From: Methylobacter tundripaludum | Lineage (GTDB): Bacteria > Pseudomonadota > Gammaproteobacteria > Methylococcales > Methylomonadaceae | Reading direction: 5' to 3' | DNA length: 64,000 nt | Assembly (NCBI RefSeq): GCF_002934365.1 | Contig: NZ_PTIY01000005.1 | Coordinates: forward strand, 186,001-250,000 | Shown: one piece after another, positions 26,694 through 37,819 of the stretch | Numbering within the stretch: the first letter of the stretch is position 1 | Layout of the letters: the number at the start of each line of letters is the position of its first letter | Made by a program: the position numbers and the translations under genes | The notes under the pieces: generated by a model | What the model saw: only the letters and a program-made list of their open reading frames with translations | The model's database searches: none | Told to the model about the DNA's origin: nothing

Positions 26694-27698
26694 TTACGGG
26701 CGCGGCGTATGAATCAGGCGTATTCGCTCGGAAAAGTCAGTCGCCTGATCTGCTGCCTGAGCCAAGCTATTGATATAAGCCTGCCGCTGCAATTCAGATA
26801 AAGGAAGCTGCTGCTCAAGCAGCTTCGACTCATAGAGATATTCCGGCAGGTAACCGCTCAGCAGAATTTTCCAGGAAAAGGGTAAATGTTCCGTGGTGAC
26901 CGATGAACGAACCCAAATCGCCGTGGTGCAATTATCCAGCAAGCTATTATAAAACCGAGGCTTTTCGTGCAATTCGTTGATCTTTTTCAGGTAATCCAGA
27001 AACAAGCGTTGCCCGTCTTTCTGCGAGCCTTTTATTCGGTAAAGATACCCCGCTTCGGGAGTATTCTTGCGATAGTTGCTGCGCAAGCGGATGACATCGC
27101 GCTCGTCGGCTGCGACGTAAATAAGCTCGTATTGGCGGAAAAATCCTTTAAGTGTCGAATATTCCTCATTCAGCTCTTTGCGGGTTTCAATCGAAACAGC
27201 CAGATGATCCTGCTCACCGAAATTAAAACTTATGATCGTATGCGCAATGGCAGGCCCCATCCAATAAAAGGCGAATAGATCCACGTCATCAAGCTTGCTT
27301 ACATCATAGGATTTATCGTAATAAGCCGGTTGATAATCAAATTCAGTCCGGTAATTAAAGTTGCGGATATTATGTACCGTGACGATGTCCCGATCAAAAG
27401 TGGCGTAGGGAAGTTGACTGACATCCTTTTGCCAAGCTCGATCATTCGAAGGCGCAATCCCTAGCCACCAAACCAGGATGCCGATAAACACGACTAGATG
27501 TCCCGTAACCCATTGAATGCGCCAACGAAACCATAAAACGCCTGTTAATACCGCAAAGCCGAACAGACCGAATGCCGCAGCCACACAGGTTTGGGCCAAC
27601 CCTGTCCGGGAGTCGCCGTAATATACAGCCAACACGCCCCAGACCGTTGTTCCGATCAGCATCGATGCCAGGAAAAATCCTTTGATGCGTTTATTCAT
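26694..27698 (-). CDS. DUF4105 (Lnb N-terminal-like) membrane protein
   Basis: A 334-residue protein from ATG 27698. Three hydrophobic helices near the N-terminus (GFFLASMLIGTTVWGVLAVY, and two more by about residue 85) are followed by a periplasmic DUF4105 domain with its hallmark YNSLLDNCTTAIW, where the Asn-Cys pair is thought to be part of a thiol-hydrolase-like site. Role unknown; relatives occur in envelope gene groups. The preceding gene on the strand ends 59 bp upstream, suggesting an operon. Confidence 0.8.
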   Translation of the reverse strand: MNKRIKGFFLASMLIGTTVWGVLAVYYGDSRTGLAQTCVAAAFGLFGFAVLTGVLWFRWRIQWVTGHLVVFIGILVWWLGIAPSNDRAWQKDVSQLPYATFDRDIVTVHNIRNFNYRTEFDYQPAYYDKSYDVSKLDDVDLFAFYWMGPAIAHTIISFNFGEQDHLAVSIETRKELNEEYSTLKGFFRQYELIYVAADERDVIRLRSNYRKNTPEAGYLYRIKGSQKDGQRLFLDYLKKINELHEKPRFYNSLLDNCTTAIWVRSSVTTEHLPFSWKILLSGYLPEYLYESKLLEQQLPLSELQRQAYINSLAQAADQATDFSERIRLIHTPRP

Positions 27699-27756
27699 AA
27701 TTCCGCCCAAAACTTGGCGTGCAACCTCTCGCACCGGAATCGGTGGCTTTCTAAGA

Positions 27757-28860
27757 TTACTTAGCTCCAGAAGGAGCGACGATGCATAAATTGCGTTGCG
27801 GGCGGCCGGTTTCAAACATGATAATTCGATTTACAATGTCGTCGGCGCTACTTTGCCCTATCGGGCCGGCGGTAAGCCGATCGGTCACTGCGCTAATCAA
27901 ATGCACGTAACTCTTGTGCGGCCCGCCACCCAAAGTCGAGTTGATCAACAACTCGGTTTTATCCGGCTCCAGTGCTTTTTCCGGCGCCGCACTGCCCGGA
28001 TTGCAGGAACCGAAAAAAATCAGGCCGTCTGCCGTTACCAGAGAACTCAGGGATTTTGTGAAATGAAAGAACCGTTCCGGGGATATTTCAACAGATGTCT
28101 TTTGATCGAACAGAGGTTCGCGGCAAACTTGTTCGCAGAGCTCAAGCCGGTATCCGCGCTGCTCTTCCGGGCTTGTAGCCAGTCGCTCCGGCGAGCAATA
28201 AAGTTGAAAACAGGCGTTATCCAGCGGCTGTATCTGTTTTTCCAGCCCTTTAAGCTGGCGCAGGATGTCGGACGATTTCATCGGCGCCAACTCCGGCCAG
28301 CGCGTGACCATATAGTTGCTGAATACGCGGTTTTTTTCGACATCGTAGGTGATGGACAACTCATTCTCAAGTCCCGGTTGCGCCTCGGAAAGCTGAACTA
28401 ACTCACCTTTGTTCCCCGTTACTTTAAAGTTTTGCCAAAACACGGCATTTTTGAGCACCGGGCCGTCGAAACCGCCGTGACTGATGAACATAACCCGGTC
28501 GAAAGGCGGCGAATGCCTCACTATTTGATCGACCTGTTGAAAATAATCCGTCCAGCTCCAGACGTCGCGCAGTTGCGTGACGTTGGCATTGAACCGGTTC
28601 CGGTAAAACGCTTCCAGAGTGCGGGCAGGCTGTTCGGACCACCTCGGACTTTCAGTCGTGTGCGGATCCCGGCTCAGTAAAGGCACAAGCAGCACCCGCC
28701 TTGGCGGTCGCTGCAAGTTCAAGTCGTTCAATGTTCTATAGAAGGATCCGCACGATATTAGATGACTCGCATCACTGTAAACATCGGCTGCACACATCCA
28801 CAGCAGTAACAAAGAAACTAAAAAGCGGACGCTTGCGATATTTTTCAAAGTAAAAACCAT
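27757..28860 (-). CDS. Exported protein of unknown function with His and Cys motifs
   Basis: I do not recognise this 367-residue protein. It has a signal peptide (VRFLVSLLLLWMCAADVYS). Two motifs stand out: FDRVMFISHGGFDG near residue 123 and GLIFFGSCNPGSA near residue 281. A His before a Gly and a Cys after a beta strand are also how caspase/CHAT-type peptidases arrange their dyad, but spacing is long and no other support is seen. Several other Cys residues (CFQLYCSPE, LCEQVCRE) could form disulfides. It is upstream of, and probably co-transcribed with, the DUF4105 gene. Confidence 0.65.
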   Translation of the reverse strand: MVFTLKNIASVRFLVSLLLLWMCAADVYSDASHLISCGSFYRTLNDLNLQRPPRRVLLVPLLSRDPHTTESPRWSEQPARTLEAFYRNRFNANVTQLRDVWSWTDYFQQVDQIVRHSPPFDRVMFISHGGFDGPVLKNAVFWQNFKVTGNKGELVQLSEAQPGLENELSITYDVEKNRVFSNYMVTRWPELAPMKSSDILRQLKGLEKQIQPLDNACFQLYCSPERLATSPEEQRGYRLELCEQVCREPLFDQKTSVEISPERFFHFTKSLSSLVTADGLIFFGSCNPGSAAPEKALEPDKTELLINSTLGGGPHKSYVHLISAVTDRLTAGPIGQSSADDIVNRIIMFETGRPQRNLCIVAPSGAK

Positions 28861-29018
28861 TACGCGTTGGAATCAAAATTAAGTACAAATTCAGCTTATC
28901 AGCAGCCCCAATAAACGATATTCAGTCTATCAAAATGGGGTGCTGTTAGTATCCATCACTGCGAAGCACTAATTCAAGATAAATTCCCTCGTCGCCACGC
29001 TGTGCGCGGTAACGAGAA

Positions 29019-32000
29019 CTAGCCCATGACCACCAACACCTGGTGATTTTGTCCGTCATGCAACAGCGGAATACCGTCACTCGCCGTTTGCGCAACGCCG
29101 TCCAACTCGATCAATACGATACCCTTCGATACGCCGTCAGGATTGTTGACGGTAATGTCGTAATGAGTTTCTTCGTGTTGATAACTTAAGCTGTAACTGC
29201 GCCAGTCACGCGGAATGCAAGGATTGAAATGCATTTTGCCGGCGCGGATATTCAAACCCAACAGCCATTCAATACCCGCACGGTAAAACCATCCCGCAGC
29301 GCCGGTGTACCAGGTCCAACCGCCGCGCCGCACATGCGGAGGTACGGCATAAATATCCGCCGCTATCACATAAGGCTCGACTTTGTAGGCATAGACGCCG
29401 GCCCGGTTAGCGGTGCGATTGATAGGGTTCAGCATATGCAGAAGATCGACTGCCTGATCGCCGTCTCCGAGCATCGCATAGGCGATAACGCACCAGACCG
29501 CCGCATGGGTGTATTGCCCGCCGTTTTCCCGTACCCCCGGCAAATAGCCTTTGATGTAACCGGGATCCAGCAGGGTTTTATCGAAGGGCGGCGTAAACAG
29601 CAACACCAGGTCGTCGCCATACCGTATCAGATACTCCCTGGCCGAATTCATCGCCTGCCGCGCCCGCTCTGGGTCGGCGGCGCCGGAAATAACCCCCCAA
29701 CTTTGAGCCAGCGAATCGATGCGGCACTCGGCGTTGGCAGCGGACCCAAGCGGCGTCCCGTCATCGTAATAGGCGCGCCGGTACCAGGACACATCCCAGC
29801 CTTCAGCTTCGACGGCGATTTTTAGCTTGATTACGTGTTCGCGCCAACGTACCGCGCGTTCGGCATCTCCGCGCAATTCCGCCACATCGGCAAATTCCGA
29901 CAACGTAGCGATCAGGAACCAGGCGAGCCAAACGCTCTCGCCTTTGCCCAAATGCCCCACCCGGTTCATACCGTCGTTCCAGTCGCCGCTGCCCATCAAC
30001 GGCAAGCCGTGTGCGCCGGTTTTTAAACTTAAATCCAGCGTTCGCGCACAGTGCTCAAACAGGCTGGCTTGTTGCTCCGATGGAGCCGGCTCGAAATAGG
30101 CGTCTTCCTGTTCCGGTTCAAGCACAGGCCCTGCCAGGAACGGCGTTATTTCGTCGAGCACAGCCCTGTCGCCGCTCACTTTGACATAGTGAGACACCAC
30201 ATACGGCAGCCAGATAAGGTCATCGGAAAAATGGGTGCGCACGCCGCGATTGGAAGGCGGGTGCCACCAATGCTGCACATCGCCCTCGACAAACTGATGC
30301 GTCGCCGCACGGAGGATATGAGCGCGGACAAGATCGGGCCGGGCTACCGCAAGCGCCATGCAGTCCTGTAATTGATCGCGAAAACCGAAAGCTCCACCCG
30401 CCTGATAAAATGCGGCTCGCGCCCACATTCGACAGCTCAGGGTTTGATACAGCAGCCAACCGTTCAACATCAAGTCCAGACCTCTGTCCGGTGTTTTCAC
30501 CTGAATCTTCCTGAGCGTCTTGTCCCAAGATTGTTTCACGCTGGTGAAGGTTTGTTGAATGTCAGCAGCCCGATAACGTTTGACCAACTCACCGGCATGT
30601 TCGCGGTCGCTGCCCTGCCCGAACAGGAACACAAGCTCGATGCTTTGATCGATTGCAAGTTCTACCTGTGCCGTCATTGCGGCGCAAGGATCAAGCCCCG
30701 CTCCAACGCGATTTTTAAGCGGCCTGGATCGAGTCAAGGCTATCGGCGCATCCAAGCTGCCGTTACGGCCGATAAATTCAGTCCGGTTGCAAGTCCAGGC
30801 CGTTTGTAGGCCGGCAAGGTCGACAAAAGCAATGCGCCGACCGAAATCCATATCCAAATGGTTGTAAGCAAACAAGGCTCCGGTCGCCTGATCCAACTCG
30901 GTCACAATATAAGGCGCAGTGTTGGTGCGGGATGCGCCTAGCACCCATTCAACATAGGCTGTAACCGACAGTTTGCGCGGGCGGCCTGAATTGTTTTTCA
31001 AGGTTAACGTTGAAATCTTGACCGGATCGTCCGAGCTTACAAATTGCAGCAGCTCACTGTGAATCCCGTGGGAAGCATGCTCGAAACGGCTGTAACCCTG
31101 GCCGTGCCGAATCACATAGCCGGCGTTATCGACTCGAATCGGCAGCGCCGTCGGCGTCCACAAATCGCCTGTCTCGTCGTCCTGTATATAAAATACTTCG
31201 CCGGGAGGATCGCTGACCGGATCGTTCGACCAAGGCGTCAACTGGTTCATGCGGCTGTTCAGGCTCCAGGTGCAACCGCCGCCCAGTTCAGAAACAGTAA
31301 ACCCGAATTCAGCATTGGCGATCACGTTAATCCAGGGCGCCGGCGTCCATTGCCCTTTGCCCAGCACGATCACATATTCGCGCCCGTCGTCGGCAAATCC
31401 GCCCAAGCCGTTGAAATATTCGAGATCCGCAGTGGCGATTAACGGCTCATTCCTGTCAACATCGGGCGCAGACAAGACTTTGGCTTGGATAAAATCCGGC
31501 GTAGGCTTCGGATGCCGCGTCAATTGCTCAGCCAAGGTGCCGCGAGTGCTCAACAGCACGGCGCGGGCCGAGGTTTGCAACAGCACGCTCTCCTCCTCCG
31601 TGAGCTGATCGGCGCGCAGCACAAAAATATCGCCATACCCACCGTACTCGTGAAGCGCTGTAAAGGCTTGATTTTCCCGAACCATGCCTTCCAATAAGGT
31701 CTGCAACTCATTGCTATAGGTAATTTCTTTTTCATTCAAAATCACCAAATCGACGGACAGACATTTCATGCGCCAATATTCATGGGCGCGCAATAACTGA
31801 TCGGCAATAGCCCTGTCTTCTATCGACGCTAACCGCAGCAATACAATCGGACGATCACCGGAAATACTAAGCCGCCATAAACCGGTAACATTTAATGTGT
31901 TCAGTTGCATCAGCTTGCCGTTCGCCCGCAGTGAAGAATCGGCGTAGAGCAATCGATTAGCCAAGGATTGAAATAACTGGGCCTCATCAGGCTTGATGCG

Positions 32001-35000
32001 TAGATGACGTAATTGGATTTGCGCATGCGTCCAGGCAAGATCGGAAACCCGGTTAAACGTAGCCGCGTTGTGATACTTATCGGCTAAATCTTCAACCACC
32101 TCCCGCGACGGGGCGACCAAGGTGGTAAATGTCAGATGAACCGTCGCGCCCGGTTCGATGCCGACCCGTGTACGCAGACTGAAAATCGGATCGAGCACCG
32201 CGCCGACCGTATTGCTGAGCGGGCGGCCATCAACCACCGCGGCAGGCGCGCGTAGCGTTTGCCCGCGGCCGCAAAATTTTACCCGGTCGGTTTCATATTG
32301 CAATCCTGCACCGAGGTCGTTACACGCCAGCACATGAGCCGCCCAAATTCGCGGATCGTTGCCTGCCCGAGGCCGCCGTTGCGCGATCAATCCGCATGCC
32401 TGCGGCAGAAATTCGGTCTGTATGAATAAATTTGAAAATGCCGGATGAGCGCTATCAGCCGTAGGCGGCGCCAATACAATTTCCGAATAGGAGGTCACCT
32501 CTATTTCCTGTGTATGCGAGCCGTTATTGGTCAAACTCAAACACCTGATTTCCGCGTCATCTTCCGGTGACACAATGATTTCCAGGTGACTGGCTATAGT
32601 CCCGTCTTCGCGGGAGATGCGCACCCGGTCTTCGAGAAAAACCACTTCGTATCGATCGGGAACCGCAGCCGTCGGCTGGTATCCTGCCGACCAAACCCTG
32701 CCGTCTGCCAAATTGCGCAAATAGATATAACTGCCCCAACAGTCGCGGGTCACATCTTCACGCCAGCGGGTTACCGCCAGCTTTTCACAAACACTGTAAC
32801 CCGATCCGGCGGCGGTGATCATCACCGCGTACCGGCCATTGGAAAGTAACTGCGCCGAGGGTACCAGGGACATCGGCGAAGGTTCGCGGCGCACTGCGGG
32901 CTGGACTATTTCTTTTACTTCGGCTTCGGCTTGGGTGAAGTCAGGAATGGCGCTGTCAGCACCTTGAGGAACCCGCTCCTGCAGCAGCATTTCGGCTCCC
33001 TGAATGATCGGTGTGCTATGGAATCGGCGGCGCATGACGCCATCGTATACGACATTAGCCAAAGCCACCAACGACATGCCTTGATGATGCGCCATATAGC
33101 AGCGCACAAACGCCACTTTTTGATGTTCGGCAAGCCGGATCGGGGTGAAATCGAGCGCTTCGAAAAAGCCGTAACGACCCAATGCGCCAAGTTTTTCCAG
33201 GCTTTCAAAATTTACCGTAGCAGCATGAGTGTGGTACATCGCCGCCAAAGCGGTGGCATAAGGGGCGATAACCAAATCGAAGGCGAGTCCCCGCTTCATG
33301 CCCAGACCGGGTACGCCGAATGCGGAGTACTGATAAGTAAACCAACGATCGCGGCCGTTAAACGCCGATTCGGAAACGCCCCACGGCACCTTGCGTTCCT
33401 TGCCGTATTCAATCTGGCTTTGCACGGACAGGCGGCAAGCCTGGTCGAGCAGGCTGTAGCGCGGCGTATACGTCACCAGCGACGGCATCAGGTATTCAAA
33501 CATCGAGCCGGACCAGGACAACAACACCGTGCCGTTCGCGGTGCGTGTCACCCGACGCCCTAAGTGAAACCAGTGCGTGCTCGGCACTTCCCGCTTGGCG
33601 ATGGCGATTAAGCTGGTCAGGCGCGCTTCCGAGGCGAGCAGATCGTAATAGCTGTCATCGATAATACCGTCGTCAACGCGGTATCCCAATGAAAACAAGT
33701 GCCGGTTCAGATCATAGAGGAAACGGAAATCCATCTCGACAAATAATTGATGCGCCTGTTCCGCCAACGCATCCAGCCGACGGGTCAATACTGTCCAGCG
33801 TTGGGCTTCGGGTTGCGCAGGGTCGCCAAGGGGAAGCCGAAAATGTATCGACGAGCCTAGGTTTTCGATGTCGCGCTCGTGAGAATGAATGTCAGCGTGC
33901 AGCAGCGTAGCCCAAGCCAACACTTCGCTGTCATCCATCAGTTCGCCACGCTCGGCGGCGTAAGTCCGCGCCAGATCCAACAGGCCGTCGGCGCATAGGG
34001 TAATTTGCCGCCACAAACGCAGCCAGTCTTCATGGTTGACAGGGTTACACGCCAACAAACCGCCCAGTTTGTCCGCAGTTTTCTGTAGATCCTCCTGTGT
34101 CACTATCAGCATGCGCCGGTCATCGTTGATTTTGGCCAGCGCCGACAACAGCAGTCTGTGGGTATCGGCAATTCCGTCTAACACGACGGAAACCGCATGC
34201 GGATGTTGCGTCAGCTCCTTACATCCCTGGATAAGTACCAATAAATGTCCTGCCAAATTGCCGCTGTCTACGGTCGATACATACCTGGGTTCCAGAGGGT
34301 GCAGAGTCTGCGTGTCATACCAGTTGTAAAAATGTCCATGCAGTCGCGACATCTTGTTCAGCGTGTTCAAGGTCGCTTCCAGCCGGTCAACCGTATCGAT
34401 CAGACCCAGCCAGCCGAAATCATGCGCGGCAAGCACGGACAACAGATAGAGGCCGAAATTTGTCGGCGAACTGCGATGGGCAATCACCGGGGCGGGATCT
34501 TCCTGAAAATTATCCGGCGGCAGATAATTTTCCCGCTCCGTTACGAAGGTGGTAAAAAACCGCCAGGTACGCCTGGCGACTTGGCGTAACTGCAACGCAT
34601 CGTCAGGCAGTAATGACTCAGCCGGGTCCAGTCTCGGCGGCAAACTCAGGATATGGGCAATAACAGGAGACAGTAACCACAACAACAAAAATGGCGCGGC
34701 AACCGCTATCGAAGCGGAATTGAACAGCAGCACTAACGTAGCGGCGCAAACGACCACGATAGTCACGCTAGCCAGCGGCCTAATAAGGTTCCCCAAAGCA
34801 TGCCCGGCCAATGTCTTCGCTTGCAGCGCAGTGACCCACCTGAGCAATTTCCGCCGGGTGATAAACAGCCGTACCAAGGTGCTTACGATCGCGTCGGTCA
34901 TCAACCAAGACTGTTGAGCCAGCATGGCTAACGTAATCAGGCTATGACTCAAGCCCATAAATACATTTTCTGCCGTGACGCGCAACTGGTTACGCAGCGG

Positions 35001-37556
35001 AATATCGGTGCGAAGCCGCATTCCGGCAGCGATAGCCAGTAAGGCGGGAACGGCTAAGGCTATCAACACTATTCCGATCAACATCCCTTGCGGCGCATTC
35101 GGAATAGTCCAAGCCGCCAACAGGGTAAGAAATGCGCCCGGCGCTGAAAAAGTCCGGCGTAAATTATCCAGCATTTTCCAGCGTCCAATCAGCGGCATGC
35201 CTTTGCCGAGAGGACCAAAAATCCAGGGCAATAGCTGCCAATCGCCGCGCGCCCAGCGGTGTGAGCGAGACGCGGCTACTTCCGTATGGGATGGAAATTC
35301 TTCATACAACTCAATATCGCTGACAAACGCACAGCGGGCGAACACACTCTCGAACAAATCATGACTGAGCAAGGTGTTTTCAGGAACGCGCCCGGCCAAA
35401 GCGGCTTCAAATGTGTCGACCTCATACAAACCCTTGCCGCTGTACGACCCCAGCTCAAACAGATCCTGATAGACTTCGGACACGGAGGTCGAATAGGCGT
35501 CCATGCCGCACGCGCCGGAAAAAAGCTGATGAAACAACGAGTGTTCCCGTCTTTGCGGGAGGGTCGGCGTGACTCTAGGCTGGAGAATGCTGTAGCCTCT
35601 GACGACGCAACGCGTAACCGGGTCCAGAACCGGCCAATTGAGCGGATGGGCGGCCGTACCCACCAATTGCCGAATGGAGTCGATAGGCAGTTTGGTGTCG
35701 GCATCCAGCGTAATAACATAACGGACATCCGGCGGAGCAAACGCAGGCTGTCCATGAGTCGGCATAAAGGACGTATCCTGTGCTCCGCGCAGCAGACGAT
35801 TAAACTCATGCAGCTTGCCGCGCTTGCGTTCCCAGCCCATCCATGTGTTCTCGCCTGGATTCCAGACACGTTTACGGTGATACAGGAAAAAACGCTGCTC
35901 CCCGTACTTGGCGTTAAGTGCGTCCACCCCGTCAATGGCGACGCGGAGCAGCAAAGCCTCTTCCGGCAGGGTTTCCTGATCCGCATCCACCCAATCGGAT
36001 AACAGGGCAAAACGGGCATCGCCGGCCGGGTTGGACAAATAGTGAACCTCCATTTCATCGATTTGTTTTTTCACGTTCTGCTCGCTGACAAACATCGTCG
36101 GCACCACCACAAAAGTGCGTAACGTATCGGGGATGCCGTCCTTCAGTTCAAGTCTGGGTAAATGGCGTGGCGGCACCACGGCAATGACCAATCGATTGAC
36201 CAAGCCCGTAGCAATGTCCGAAGCGGGAAATAAAGCCAGCAGTGTAATCAGGGCGACAGAGAAACCGCCCAGTTCAGCCTCGAAAGCGGCGCCCAAAGGC
36301 AGCGCCAACAAGATCAGCGTGCACAGCCCGAGGCTGCCAAGATAAGCAAAAGTCGCATGTTTGATATAAGCACGCAGGAGCTTTTGATAGAAAGTAGGAT
36401 TAAAGCCGACCTCTTGTTCGAACTCGCCCCGACCGGGACCGATCAAGTAGTAGCCTGGTTCATGTATTTTCTGGTCAGCGCCGGATTCTTTACCGGCACG
36501 ATCAAGCTTGTCGATAACTTTAGCCGCTATTTCCACCTCGGAATAAGGCGAACGTTTGGCAAGATCTTCAATCGCATGACGGTAACGGTCACGGGTGAGA
36601 AAATCCATTGCGCTGTAAACCGGATGAGTGCTCAGGCATTTATCCACCAGACTCGAATCTTCGACGAATTGCGGCCAGTCAAACGCGGAGATGGTGCGCA
36701 TACTGGTAATAATATTGCGTACAGTCAGGTTTGCAGCAATCTGGACGGCGTGTTCACGATGCACGACTTCATCCAGCGTGACGCCCTGTTCGCCCAGCCA
36801 TCGATTCAAAAAATCGAGTGCAGGCGGTGTCCCCGGATGCGGCTCGTGCAAGCGTTGTACCAGCTGTACCGCAAAGGCCTGGCGCAAAGGCTCGGCGGGC
36901 AAAACCTCTGTCCGCGGCGAAAAATCGGGCTGGTCGGCCTGGTCAATAAACTCATCAGCCAACTGCCGGCCTGCTTGTGAACGCATGATTTTCAACGCCA
37001 GTCGACGCAAATTCTCGATCATCACTATGCGTAGCGAGATCGGCAGCGCCCAAAGCTCACCGATGCTGAGCGGTTGAACTTGCTGATACGCACGCATGAA
37101 ACAAGCCAGCTGCTCAGGAGAAAATCGGCTATCGGTATGAGCGACAAGAGCCCAGGCAATGCCGTAGACGCGCGGATAACCGGCAAGGAAGCCGTCGGTC
37201 AACTTGGGTAATTGTTTGTAAAATTTTTCGGGCAGATAGAGATTAATGTCATTGATCTGCTCTTCAATCACATGAAAATTGTCTAACAGCCATTCTGCGG
37301 CCGGTGTAATAGCCCGATGTTCGCGCGCCGCCTTGCCTATAGTTTGATAAGCATCAAACAGCACCCTGGAATTCTCTCGCACCCTGGGCATCAGCTTGAG
37401 TCCGTCAGGATGAACTTCGGCTTTTTGCGCTTTCGCTAAACTAACGGCATGCTGTTCCAGACGTTCGTTGCTAAATAACTCAAACCGGATGGGTTCATCC
37501 TCACCGCCCGGAGCCGCAAGCCTGGGTTTCTGTCTATGTCCGCGTAATTTAATCAT
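29019..37556 (-). CDS. ndvB: Cyclic beta-1,2-glucan synthase
   Basis: A giant inner-membrane enzyme of about 2845 residues, close to the length of NdvB/Cgs. Order: N-terminal region with membrane helices near 400-460, a GT84 glycosyltransferase core with DxD-type motif VITLDADTKLPIDS near 640, more helices (about 810-990), a glycoamylase-like part, then GH94-type phosphorylase domains with the catalytic region MGSGDWNDGMNRVGHLGKGE near 2490. It makes cyclic glucans from UDP-glucose, used in periplasmic osmoadaptation. ATG 37556 has AAGGGAG as ribosome-binding site; a TTG extension is less likely. It stands alone. Confidence 0.93.
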   Translation of the reverse strand: MIKLRGHRQKPRLAAPGGEDEPIRFELFSNERLEQHAVSLAKAQKAEVHPDGLKLMPRVRENSRVLFDAYQTIGKAAREHRAITPAAEWLLDNFHVIEEQINDINLYLPEKFYKQLPKLTDGFLAGYPRVYGIAWALVAHTDSRFSPEQLACFMRAYQQVQPLSIGELWALPISLRIVMIENLRRLALKIMRSQAGRQLADEFIDQADQPDFSPRTEVLPAEPLRQAFAVQLVQRLHEPHPGTPPALDFLNRWLGEQGVTLDEVVHREHAVQIAANLTVRNIITSMRTISAFDWPQFVEDSSLVDKCLSTHPVYSAMDFLTRDRYRHAIEDLAKRSPYSEVEIAAKVIDKLDRAGKESGADQKIHEPGYYLIGPGRGEFEQEVGFNPTFYQKLLRAYIKHATFAYLGSLGLCTLILLALPLGAAFEAELGGFSVALITLLALFPASDIATGLVNRLVIAVVPPRHLPRLELKDGIPDTLRTFVVVPTMFVSEQNVKKQIDEMEVHYLSNPAGDARFALLSDWVDADQETLPEEALLLRVAIDGVDALNAKYGEQRFFLYHRKRVWNPGENTWMGWERKRGKLHEFNRLLRGAQDTSFMPTHGQPAFAPPDVRYVITLDADTKLPIDSIRQLVGTAAHPLNWPVLDPVTRCVVRGYSILQPRVTPTLPQRREHSLFHQLFSGACGMDAYSTSVSEVYQDLFELGSYSGKGLYEVDTFEAALAGRVPENTLLSHDLFESVFARCAFVSDIELYEEFPSHTEVAASRSHRWARGDWQLLPWIFGPLGKGMPLIGRWKMLDNLRRTFSAPGAFLTLLAAWTIPNAPQGMLIGIVLIALAVPALLAIAAGMRLRTDIPLRNQLRVTAENVFMGLSHSLITLAMLAQQSWLMTDAIVSTLVRLFITRRKLLRWVTALQAKTLAGHALGNLIRPLASVTIVVVCAATLVLLFNSASIAVAAPFLLLWLLSPVIAHILSLPPRLDPAESLLPDDALQLRQVARRTWRFFTTFVTERENYLPPDNFQEDPAPVIAHRSSPTNFGLYLLSVLAAHDFGWLGLIDTVDRLEATLNTLNKMSRLHGHFYNWYDTQTLHPLEPRYVSTVDSGNLAGHLLVLIQGCKELTQHPHAVSVVLDGIADTHRLLLSALAKINDDRRMLIVTQEDLQKTADKLGGLLACNPVNHEDWLRLWRQITLCADGLLDLARTYAAERGELMDDSEVLAWATLLHADIHSHERDIENLGSSIHFRLPLGDPAQPEAQRWTVLTRRLDALAEQAHQLFVEMDFRFLYDLNRHLFSLGYRVDDGIIDDSYYDLLASEARLTSLIAIAKREVPSTHWFHLGRRVTRTANGTVLLSWSGSMFEYLMPSLVTYTPRYSLLDQACRLSVQSQIEYGKERKVPWGVSESAFNGRDRWFTYQYSAFGVPGLGMKRGLAFDLVIAPYATALAAMYHTHAATVNFESLEKLGALGRYGFFEALDFTPIRLAEHQKVAFVRCYMAHHQGMSLVALANVVYDGVMRRRFHSTPIIQGAEMLLQERVPQGADSAIPDFTQAEAEVKEIVQPAVRREPSPMSLVPSAQLLSNGRYAVMITAAGSGYSVCEKLAVTRWREDVTRDCWGSYIYLRNLADGRVWSAGYQPTAAVPDRYEVVFLEDRVRISREDGTIASHLEIIVSPEDDAEIRCLSLTNNGSHTQEIEVTSYSEIVLAPPTADSAHPAFSNLFIQTEFLPQACGLIAQRRPRAGNDPRIWAAHVLACNDLGAGLQYETDRVKFCGRGQTLRAPAAVVDGRPLSNTVGAVLDPIFSLRTRVGIEPGATVHLTFTTLVAPSREVVEDLADKYHNAATFNRVSDLAWTHAQIQLRHLRIKPDEAQLFQSLANRLLYADSSLRANGKLMQLNTLNVTGLWRLSISGDRPIVLLRLASIEDRAIADQLLRAHEYWRMKCLSVDLVILNEKEITYSNELQTLLEGMVRENQAFTALHEYGGYGDIFVLRADQLTEEESVLLQTSARAVLLSTRGTLAEQLTRHPKPTPDFIQAKVLSAPDVDRNEPLIATADLEYFNGLGGFADDGREYVIVLGKGQWTPAPWINVIANAEFGFTVSELGGGCTWSLNSRMNQLTPWSNDPVSDPPGEVFYIQDDETGDLWTPTALPIRVDNAGYVIRHGQGYSRFEHASHGIHSELLQFVSSDDPVKISTLTLKNNSGRPRKLSVTAYVEWVLGASRTNTAPYIVTELDQATGALFAYNHLDMDFGRRIAFVDLAGLQTAWTCNRTEFIGRNGSLDAPIALTRSRPLKNRVGAGLDPCAAMTAQVELAIDQSIELVFLFGQGSDREHAGELVKRYRAADIQQTFTSVKQSWDKTLRKIQVKTPDRGLDLMLNGWLLYQTLSCRMWARAAFYQAGGAFGFRDQLQDCMALAVARPDLVRAHILRAATHQFVEGDVQHWWHPPSNRGVRTHFSDDLIWLPYVVSHYVKVSGDRAVLDEITPFLAGPVLEPEQEDAYFEPAPSEQQASLFEHCARTLDLSLKTGAHGLPLMGSGDWNDGMNRVGHLGKGESVWLAWFLIATLSEFADVAELRGDAERAVRWREHVIKLKIAVEAEGWDVSWYRRAYYDDGTPLGSAANAECRIDSLAQSWGVISGAADPERARQAMNSAREYLIRYGDDLVLLFTPPFDKTLLDPGYIKGYLPGVRENGGQYTHAAVWCVIAYAMLGDGDQAVDLLHMLNPINRTANRAGVYAYKVEPYVIAADIYAVPPHVRRGGWTWYTGAAGWFYRAGIEWLLGLNIRAGKMHFNPCIPRDWRSYSLSYQHEETHYDITVNNPDGVSKGIVLIELDGVAQTASDGIPLLHDGQNHQVLVVMG

Positions 37557-37819
37557 CTGTACTCCCTTGTTTTGACCGCGCTCGGTCAAGCTTTACTCCT
37601 TTTTTGCAGTCCGCTCGGCTACGAAAACAATGAACGATAATTGGGCGGGAAGTGCATATGCCATGCATCGGCAGGAGATTGAGTACAGCCTGACAGAACT
37701 AAAATAAACCCGAAGACTAAATGACGATGAAATCGACAAAGAATCTGTTTTGTGACAAGTCAGTTGCTCGTCGTTTCAGTCACTAAGCAGCAGTCTACTC
37801 GCAACATTTAACGCCGTCG

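Noticed and set aside
27757-28860. A firm call of caspase/CHAT peptidase for this exported protein
   Set aside because: Only two short motifs fit and the spacing is too long; I kept it as an unknown.
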